This document shows positions 54,901 through 64,000 of a stretch of DNA of 64,000 nt, piece after piece. The notes beneath the pieces were generated by a model. It had not been told where the DNA came from. It saw only the letters and a program-made list of their open reading frames with translations, and ran no database searches. Made by a program: the position numbers and the translations under genes. The stretch is from Crambe crambe. Its lineage: Eukaryota > Porifera > Demospongiae > Poecilosclerida > Crambeidae. Position 1 is the first letter of the stretch. Each line of letters opens with the position of its first letter. The DNA lies in the NCBI GenBank assembly GCA_963924555.1, contig OZ004585.1, positions 6,771,488 to 6,835,487 of the forward strand. Reading direction: 5' to 3'.

Positions 54901-57900
54901 GGTTAATTTCAATGTCACATATAGTGCCTTCAAATCCCACTAGGCATGTGCAGTTAAAACCATCACTATCATCAGAATTAGAGCATGTTCCATTGTTGAG
55001 GCAAGGATTGGGGTCACAAAAGTCGATCTCGAGTTCACACAGTGAGCCATTGAATCCTACTGGGCATGTGCAATTAAAACCGCCATCGTCATCGGAGTTG
55101 GAGCATGTTCCATTGTTGAGGCAAGGATTGGGGTCACAAAAGTCAACCTCGAGTTCACACAGCGAGCCATTAAATCCTACTGGGCATGTGCAGTTAAAAC
55201 CGCCATCGTCATCAGAGTTGGAGCATGTTCCATTGTTGAGGCAAGGATTGGGGTCACAAAAGTCATCCTCGAGTTCACACAGCGAGCCATTGAATCCTAC
55301 TGGGCATGTGCAGTTAAAACCGCCATCGTCATCGGAGTTGGAGCATGTTCCATTGTTGAGGCAAGGATTGGGGTCACAAAAGTCAACCTCGAGTTCACAC
55401 AGCGAGCCATTGAATCCTACTGGGCATGTGCAATTAAAACCGCCATCGTCATCGGAGTTGGAGCATGTTCCATTGTTGAGGCAAGGATTGGGGTCACAAA
55501 AGTCAACCTCGAGTTCACACAGCGAGCCATTAAATCCTACTGGGCATGTGCAATTAAAACTGCCATCATCATCAGAGTTGGAGCATGTTCCATTGTTGAG
55601 GCAAGGATTGGGGTCACAAAAGTCATCCTCGAGTTCACACAGCGAGCCATTGAATCCTACTGGGCATGTGCAGTTAAAACCGCCATCGTCATCAGATATG
55701 GAGCATGTTCCATTGTTGAGGCAAGGATTGGGGTCACAAAAGTCAACCTCGAGTTCACACAGCAAGCCTTCGAATCCTGTTGGGCATGTGCAGTTAAAAC
55801 CGCCATCGTCATTGTCATTAGAGTTGGAGCATGTTCCATTGTTGAGGCAAGGATTGGGGTCACAAAAGTCAATCTCGACATCACACAATCTACCAGTGTA
55901 GCCTTCTAAGCAGGAACAGTTGAAATCGTTCAGTGTGGTGATACAAGTTGCGTTATTGAAGCATGGATCAGGATCACATGAATCAATTTCAATCTGACAC
56001 AATTCACCAGTGTAACCTCTCAAACAAGAGCAATTGAAATCATTCAGTGTACCAACACAAGTGGCATTGTTAAAGCATGAACTAGAGTCACATGAATTGA
56101 TCTCTATCTCGCAGAGGCCTCCAGTATAACTATCCAAGCAAATGCAATCGAAGGCATTCAACCTGTTGATGCATGTGGCATTGTTACGGCAAGGGTTAGG
56201 GTCACATAAGTTGGCACCATTCTCACAAAAACTTCCCATAAAACCTCCTGGGCACATGCAACTGAAAATATATTCCACCACTCTGCCTTCAATAGTGAGT
56301 GGAAATGACGAACATGTGCCGTCATTGAGGCAGGGAGAGGTTAAACACGGATCGAAAGGTTCCTCGCACAAGGGACCAGTTCGACCAGGTGGACAGGTAC
56401 AATCAAACCCCAACATTGATGTTCCTGGAATCAATGATGTCACAGTGCAAGTTCCACCTTCCCGACATGGGTTCATATTGCAAGGGTTCGTAATTTCAAC
56501 CTCACATGTGTCGCCTGTATAGCCAAGAGTGCAGTTGCACGTTCGGTTGGTAAGAGGTAAGGGAACACAGGTGCCGTTGTTGAGGCAGGGGTTTGGGGTG
56601 CATGGGTCAATTTCTGTCCCACATTGATCTCCTGTGAACCCGTTGGGACACACACACACAAACTCTATTGGGGTCACACCAATACACGTCCCATCGCTGC
56701 CACACGGAGATGGTGAACAGGGGTCCATCTCAATCTCACACAAGTCTCCAGTGAATTCACTTGGACACGAGCACGTGAAGTTAAAATCGAAGCTAGTGCA
56801 AGTGCCGTTGTTGGAGCATGGAGTGGAGAGGCAAGGATCAAGTTCCTCTTCACAGAGCATCCCTGTGAATCCACTGGGGCAGATGCAAGTGAATCCATTA
56901 ATACCGTCCACACACGTGCCATTATTGAAGCAAAGTTTAATTGCGCAGTCATCGATATCGATGGAGCAATTCTGTCCTGTGAAGCCGGCAGAACATTCAC
57001 AAGTATAAGTTGAATTGCCGTCGATGCACAATGTGCTGCTATTAGCATTGCATGATGCTCCACGTGAACAGAAATCGATATCTACGGTGCAGAACTCTCC
57101 TTCCCATCCTTGATAGCACATGCATATGAAATCAGAGCCATCATCTGACACAATTTCAATGCATGATCCATTATTGCAATCAATGGTGTTGCATATTGGC
57201 ACTGTGGGAGAGACAGAGGGGGTAGGTATGGGAGTGGAAGGTGGTAGAGACTCGATCAAAGATGTGAATGGTTGTGGTATTGTTACAGTGGATGAATCTG
57301 GCATGAAGATATCAGTAGGCATGTCCACTTGAGATGAAGATGGCGGGAAGCGGGATGGTGCCTCCATTGAGGATGAAAATGGTTGGACTGATACTGTGGA
57401 GGGATCTGGCATAAAACTATCAGTTGAAGAAAATGGCAAATCTGTAGTTGTTGGTATGAAGCTAGGAGTAATGACTTCAGTAGTAGATAGCATTGTTCTA
57501 CTTTCTATTGTGGTGGAAAGAGAAATGAAGAAAGAGCTCAGATCAGTACTTATGGGAGGAATTGGAGTTGACATCGGTTGGGCCAGAGTTGGGATGAGGC
57601 TACTTGTAGAGATGCTCAAATCATCTGACATCGAGAAGGGCATCAAAAGATCTGAGCTTAAAGAAGGCTCTGGAGTTGGGATGAAGCTACTTGTAGAGAT
57701 GCTCAAATCATCTGACATTGAGAAGGGCATCAAAAGATCTGAGCTTGAAGAAGGCTCTGGCGTTGGGATGAAGCTACTTGCAGAGATGCTCAAATCATCT
57801 GAGGGCATCAAAAGATCTGAGCTTAAAGGCTCTAGAGTCATGATGAAGCTACTTGTAGAGATACTCAAATCATCTGAGGGCATTAAGAGATCTGAGCTTA

Positions 57901-60900
57901 AAGAAGGCTTTGGAGTCAGGATGAAGCTACTTGTAGAGATACTCAAATCATCTGAGGGCATCAAAAGATCTGAGCTTAAAGGCTCTGGAGTCAGGATGAA
58001 GCTACTTGTAGAGATACTCAAATCATCTGAGGGCAAGAGATCTGAGCTTAAAGAAGGCTGTGGAGTCAGGATGAAGCTACTTGTAGAGATACTCAAATCA
58101 TCTGAGGGCATCAAAAGATCTGAGCTTAAAGGCTCTGGGAAGCTACTTGTAGAGATACTCAAATCATCTGAGGGCAAGAGATCTGAGCTTAAAGAAGGCT
58201 GTGGAGTCGGGATGAAGTTACTTGTTGAGATCCTCAAATCTAATGATGGGGGTGTGTCAGTGAGGAAATCAGAAGGAAGTGGTGTCGCCATAAATGAGGA
58301 GAATAAAGAAGAAGACAATGCTGAGACTGCAGAAGAGATTGACAGGGAAGGTACAAGAGTAAGTATACGTGATGACAAAGATGATGCTGATACCGAAGGA
58401 GAAGAAGGTCCAGGAGAAGGAGCCACAGAGAGTAAAGGTAAAGATGATGAGACTGAGAGTGGAGGAGAAGGATCCACAGACAAAGATGATGAGACTGAGG
58501 TAGAAGGTGGAGGAGTAGGTGCTACGGAAAGTATGGACGTGGGCATGGAAGATAACTCGTCAATAACGGAAGGGATGGTGAAGGTGAGAGAGGGAGAGGA
58601 AGGAGTTGGCGTGAGCACCATCTGAATAGTTGTTGTCCCTGGGACAACAAATACCATTGAAGAGGAACTGCTTCTAATCTCCATTGTCTGGACATCGATC
58701 ACCACTACTTCAGTCTCCATGGTTTCTGAGAGTGATGGTGATGAAGGAGATGATGACAATGGTAGAGGGAAGGACATTGAAGTGAAGAGTGAGGAAAGTG
58801 ATTCTCTAACACCCCTAGAGGATTCTGAAATGAGAATGACCCTTGTGGGAGGGGCATCTTCGAGGGAGCTAGTCCCACCTGGTCTTTGTGAGGGAAGAGG
58901 CATGGTTGGACTTGGAGATGGAAAACGAAAACCAGCTGAACTTGTTTCAGTCAAAGATGAACTTGCCATGCTCAGATCCCCAAACCTCGTGGAACTAGTT
59001 TGATCGGCTGAAATTATCTGACTGGCTGATATGGTCCGATCAATTATGGTCCTCTGACCTGTTGGGATATTTGGAAATATTGGACTTGGAATTACTTGAC
59101 CACCTCGACTCACGTCACTTCCTTGTGAACCAGTCTGACTGGTGGGGATTATCTCCCTGAAAGTGCTCATAGGAATTACCTGACTTGTCAGACTGGTTTG
59201 ACTACTTTGAGTTGTAATTGTATCGGTTCTTATGGCACTCAAAATATCAGCTTGAGGGGTGTCCATTACCTCCAGGGAAGCGACGACTTGACTGGGGTTG
59301 ATTATTGAGCTAATGGAAATTAAACTTTGTTCTCCAGATCCTCGGATAATGGAGGTGGCTGTCGGCCCAATGGAACTAGTCGATGATGCTTGAACACTGG
59401 TGTTGGCAATTGGACCCACAGAAATAGTTGACAATCCTCGGACGCTGGAGGTGGCTGTTGGCCCGACAGAACTAGTTGATGATCCTCGGACGCTGGAGGT
59501 GACTGTTGGCCCAACAGAACTAGCCAATGATGCTTGGACACTGAAGGTGACAGTTGGCCCCACAGAACTAGTTGACGATCCTCGGACATTGGAGGTAACA
59601 GTTGGCCGCACAGAAGTAGTCGTAAACTCATCCTCTGGGATTGGCACAACGACTTCTTGCCTCCTGACTCGCCGGTGTTCATCTTCACTCCTCACTTCAG
59701 ACTGAGCTATAATGGACCCTTTCACACTAGAAAAAACCTGATAGCACGCCAGAGATTGCTCCACTTCATCCTCGATAACCAGTCCATTTTGACAAGCAGA
59801 GAAAGTCTCTTCAAGTCTACTCACTAGAGAAGAAAGGTCATTTGTAGTTTCAGAAAATTCACAGCCAAACGGTACTGATAGAATTGTCATGTGTTCTAGC
59901 AACTCAAAGTTACTTGGTGTCACAAGTTGACTCCAAATTTGTGTTGCTTCACTATCAGAGTCGTCTAAATTCCATAAGGATAACCATTTGATGCAAGCAT
60001 CTAGAACATCTGCTGTTCCTTTGTAGAGACGTGTTCTTGTGAGTGAGTCCATTGTTGTTATGGGAGAGATGAAGATGATGTTGGTGAGTATAGTGGATTC
60101 TTTTTTCGAACAGTTGAAATTGATTGGATCACAATGCGACAGTACGACAGGAGGGAGGTTAGAATCAGCCGTGATGTTGATGGATACAATCTCGGTGGAT
60201 ACATAACTCTTGCCCTCTCTCTGCCCATGTGCTTTGATACTGATGTAGGCATGGCCTATGTTGGAAGGGAGGGGTACACCAGAGAAAAGACCAGTCCGAG
60301 GGTCCAGGTAGAGCCATGATGGAAGTGCATTCTGACCAGCTTCATTTGCCTGATGACATCAACAATAAATAATTCTTATTAGTGTGAAACATTACCTTTC
60401 TAAACCTCAAGACAATGAGTGACATACTAAGGGTAGAGAGATCATCCTCCTCTTTCGGAGGTTATCTTTCCTTTGTTGAGAGGTTTGTCCTACGTATTTC
60501 GGGTGGTTCCACTTAGTATAGTAAATATCATGCCCATGGTACCATCTCAAATCTCACACGACTGAGATTACAACACAGACAGTGGGTAGGATATGGTGAA
60601 GCAGGAAGGGGGGAAAATCACTACTCTTTTTTTGGATGACCCAATTATGCTATCAAAAGTGTTTATTAGAGCCATACTGGTATTACTGGGACCTAAAAGG
60701 GGAGAGGAGAGAGGAGGGACTCAACCTCATCCCTGGATCTAGCCCTAGCCCTAGCCCAGTCCCGGTTTCAACACAGTGATGTAGGAAGATTTCCTCCATT
60801 GGAGCATTAAGATACATCGTTACATATTAGTGTTCATATAGCCATTGCATGTCCCAGCAAAAAAGACCCCACACTCAATACATGAATACACTAACATGCA

Positions 60901-62344
60901 AGCATGATTTTAGTTATCTTTGCATGCCACCCAAAAATTAAAGCATCTCAGTTCATACCTACCTGCAGCATAAGCCGCAGACTGTGTAACTGTGGCTGTA
61001 CTGTCCAGAGTTCTTTTAGTTATGTGGGAAATTTTCGCTGTCAAAAATTTGTTGCAATGTTCAACAATGATCCTTCGTGTGACTCAACTGTGTTTCCATG
61101 ACACTTCTACTGCACTTAGAAATGTCACAGAAGCACAACGAAGCACTCAGGAGTGTTGCTAGCTAGTACACCCAGTGTCACCTTTAACTTTGCAACAGGC
61201 TTATAACATGTGCCCCATGTAAGATTGAAAGCATTGTGGTGAGTAAAGCTTTAGCCGATGCCGTCACCGTATTGCAAAGGATGGAACCAGAAGAACGTAT
61301 GTATGAGATATGTAAAAAGTGCCCCTCTCATATCATTCAACCCCCAAGTGGCTCACTTTGCTCACAGTTATTATAAAAGCATAGGAATAACACTTTAAAT
61401 AAAAGGACATGCAGGTGAAAATTAACCCCTACTTGTCATTACTGTGAACTCTAGTATCCTTAACATTATCTACACTAATCCAGCCACCTTCGGGGCCAGC
61501 ACAAGTGTCCTGATTAGAGGGGTGGCCTCATTTCAGGGGTGGATTTATATTATGAAATATACATAGGGACTTTTTAAAGTGTCCTAAATACAGGGGTGGC
61601 CAGGAGAGGGTACTCAATCAGGAACTGCATTGAGCTTAACTATACCTGGAAATATGAGATGGAATCCATTCTACTGAAGGCTTCATTCGGAATTTGATAC
61701 TGAAATAATCTTCCAGTTGGGATCACAAAGTCTGGGAGCTGAAATAGTATATTGTCCGATGTATTTGACATAGGATCTTCATCAGAACTAATTTCACCAA
61801 TTATCCAGGATTGGAACGTGGATTTGGAAAGAGATTCCTGCTGAGCATAACCTCCATTCTGAGCGGCAGACGAGTGAAGGAGAGATGAGAAGAGGAGAGC
61901 AAAAAGAAACAGAATCTTGAAGAAGCCACGTGAGCTCTGGTGAAAAATTGGCAGTAGATGAAGTGATGTGGAAGGAGATCGCTTTAGTCTTGTCACAAGG
62001 CTATTGTAAGAAAATTGTCTTTTGGAATTCTGGTGTCTGTTCAAGCAAGGATTTTGTTGTCTTGCACTCCATGATGATAAAGATTTCTCCATTAGATTTG
62101 CTTTCTCTGGTTCACTGTCACCAACTGACACTAACTCTTCTTCCAATCTGTTTTTAGATTTCAATTTGGATGCAATTGGTATGATTGTTTCAATACTTTT
62201 GCAGTATGAATGGTTATAATGAAGAACTGTAGGAGATGGGTTAGTTCTATCATCTTGCAGAGGCAAATGAAGGTTTCTTCTTTCATTCTCAGCAAGGGTT
62301 AATGCTTGTTGGTGAGGAGCTGAATTCTCCATTGCATCCAGCAT
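51977..62344 (-). CDS. DAG1: dystroglycan homologue with 34 EGF-like repeats
   Basis: Exons 62344-61646 and 60349-51977 (8.4 kb) join in phase to 3,023 aa. The order is as follows. A hydrophobic signal segment (141-157) is followed by a CADG domain (about 195-310; GRLFQYQIPNEAF, LPSWLYLDPRTGLFSGVPLP). An S6-like domain follows (about 315-430; TILSVPFGCEF). RVRR (460-463) marks a furin site. A Ser/Thr/Pro mucin-like region is 464-1280. The 34 EGF-like repeats are 1286-2628. A second CADG (about 2632-2745) and a SEA-like domain follow, with NG|SVAIT at 2793/2794. The membrane segment is 2866-2895. The 128-residue tail has RRRR, then LPDELDLPP, PPEY (3006-3009) and PPLY (3012-3015). Human dystroglycan (895 aa) shows the same order without EGF repeats, with a furin RVRR, a Gly-Ser maturation site and a PPxY dystrophin-binding tail. 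Predicted role: cell-surface matrix receptor linked to dystrophin/utrophin. The 140 residues before the signal segment are odd, and the true start is uncertain (M85 is an alternative). Confidence 0.9.
53165..57193 (-). repeat. EGF-repeat-coding region with 117- and 120-bp tandem arrays
   Basis: Within the dystroglycan exon, EGF repeats 12-19 (about 54950-55870) are 120-bp units differing by a few bases. Repeats 23-33 (about 53300-54540) are 117-bp units. The remaining repeats are diverged. Each typical unit is DPC-x4-PC-x-NN-(A/G)-TC ... C-x-C-x(8)-C. Open frames on the other strand (for example 53529-54428 and 54858-55901) are shadows of this periodicity. Confidence 0.95.
57596..58240 (-). 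repeat. mucin-region tandem repeats
   Basis: Within the dystroglycan mucin-like region, a unit of 22-31 residues built on LSSDLLPSDDLSISTSSFI is repeated about nine times with length variation (66-93 bp). It is rich in Ser and Thr and would be heavily O-glycosylated. Confidence 0.88.
59660..59671 (-). other. furin-type cleavage site RVRR
   Basis: Codes RVRR followed by Gln, at residues 460-463 of the dystroglycan homologue, between the S6-like domain and the mucin region. In vertebrate dystroglycan an RVRR site at the same place is cut by furin to release the N-terminal domain. Confidence 0.8.
60350..61645 (-). other. dystroglycan intron 1
   Basis: 1.3-kb intron with donor GTATAG and acceptor TCATCAG, splitting the first CADG domain in phase 0. 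It contains diverged pieces of the 'gtgtcctgattagaggggtg' repeat (about 61500-61610) also seen at 45700-45760. No other gene is seen. Confidence 0.8.
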
Positions 62345-62709
62345 ACAGCTACTTACAAACTCTTCACTTACAAGCTCAGCATATCACTATAAAAAGATAA
62401 GAGAAATCAGTAAACACATCAGTAAACACATGCGCCCCGCCCCCTTTCTCCCTCCCCATGGAGCTAAAGAAAAAAGAAAAATGCATCAGAATTTCTTTCA
62501 GACAATTAAGTTTGAACTTACTTCTTATACAGGAAAATATATATCACAACGAAGAGTCGATCAGTTAAAACATTGATAAAAGAAACGAATTATTTCAATC
62601 ATTCAATTCAACCGCGCGGATGGTCAACGCCCCCTATTCGGACACGCCCCCTAGAATTTGTGCGTGTTGGGGTCAAAGCTCAATCCTGGAGGTCAAAGTT
62701 CAACACCAA
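62345..62709. promoter_or_regulatory. divergent interval between dystroglycan and next gene
   Basis: 365 bp between the chosen start codons of the dystroglycan homologue (minus) and the plus-strand gene at 62710. On minus, an acceptor (TTTTTATAG at about 62384-62392) precedes the start, so an upstream non-coding exon of dystroglycan may lie here. A CpG-containing stretch (accgcgcggatggtc) is near 62612. Confidence 0.4.
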
Positions 62710-63806
<1,097 letters not shown>

Positions 63807-64000
63807 GTAAAGGAGTGAGGGATGAGGGGTTATCAAAAGGAGGTGTGTGTGGAGGGACGGAAGGTGGGCTATTGTGCAAGTAAAAGTAGGAGGGAAAGAG
63901 ACTGACGGAAATGTGAGAGTGTGTGTGTGTATGAGGAAGACAGTGCTAGTGCAAAGGTCAAGGAGAGGGTGGAGGTTCTCAGAGAGAGACAGAGAGAGAC

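Noticed and set aside
53529-55901. Plus-strand open frames of up to 347 aa opposite the EGF array
   Set aside because: Shadows of the 117- and 120-bp periodic coding sequence; no domain, and the minus frame is clearly the real one.
53165-57193. Identity of the EGF protein as Notch, Delta or Crumbs
   Set aside because: No LNR, DSL, laminin-G or ankyrin region; the flanking domains and tail are those of dystroglycan.

Overview
The window is animal nuclear DNA: AT-rich, with short exons joined by GT/AG introns, and dense in microsatellites, MITE-like elements and low-complexity purine or pyrimidine tracts. The gene content (dystroglycan, pleckstrin, SLC26, RING-TRAF-MATH, plexin-type Sema/PSI/IPT, IgGFc-binding and Calx-beta domains) points to a metazoan. 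The unusual domain mixtures suggest an early-branching one, and a sponge is my best guess; no sequence here proves the taxon. Gene models were assembled by hand from reading frames, splice signals and phase continuity, and none is supported by transcripts.

Layout. 1-6143 (minus): a secreted protein with an IgGFc-binding-type N-terminal domain, a Calx-beta domain and a plexin-like Sema fragment. 6144-15214: no recognisable gene; it holds a Gypsy relic (inside the first gene's intron, 4.27-4.49 kb), MITEs and a 2.4-kb unit in about 2.3 tandem copies. 15215-18262 (minus): a ten-exon charged, proline-tailed protein of unknown function with an internal exon-block duplication. 19237-23029 (plus): the C-terminal ectodomain and membrane segment of a plexin-like protein, interrupted by a MITE and by frame breaks. 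23974-25358: a three-arm, 460-bp foldback repeat. 25573-32400 (minus): three tandem RING-TRAF-MATH genes, the middle one carrying in-frame stops. 32546-40978 (plus): a pleckstrin (PH-DEP-PH) gene sharing a 145-bp divergent promoter interval with the third TRAF gene and carrying a tRNA-Lys gene antisense in an intron. 41632-51702 (minus): a 16-exon SLC26 anion transporter with STAS domain. 51977-62344 (minus): a giant dystroglycan homologue. 62710-right edge (plus): a divergent gene of unknown function.

The outstanding object is the dystroglycan homologue (3,023 aa in my model). It keeps essentially the whole vertebrate dystroglycan plan: signal segment, cadherin-like (CADG) domain containing LPSW, S6-like domain, RVRR furin site, mucin-like region, second CADG, SEA-like domain with a Gly-Ser cleavage site, membrane segment, basic juxtamembrane stretch and PPxY tail. 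Between mucin and second CADG it carries 34 EGF-like repeats. Almost every repeat has an O-fucose consensus and an N-glycosylation sequon. Two blocks of repeats are near-identical tandem DNA arrays, so the protein is probably still changing length.

The plexin-like pieces at the two ends of the first 23 kb (Sema front half on minus, Sema tail/PSI/IPT/TM on plus) and the decayed middle TRAF gene suggest active gene fragmentation by repeats in the left half of the window. The right half, from pleckstrin to dystroglycan, is compact and intact.
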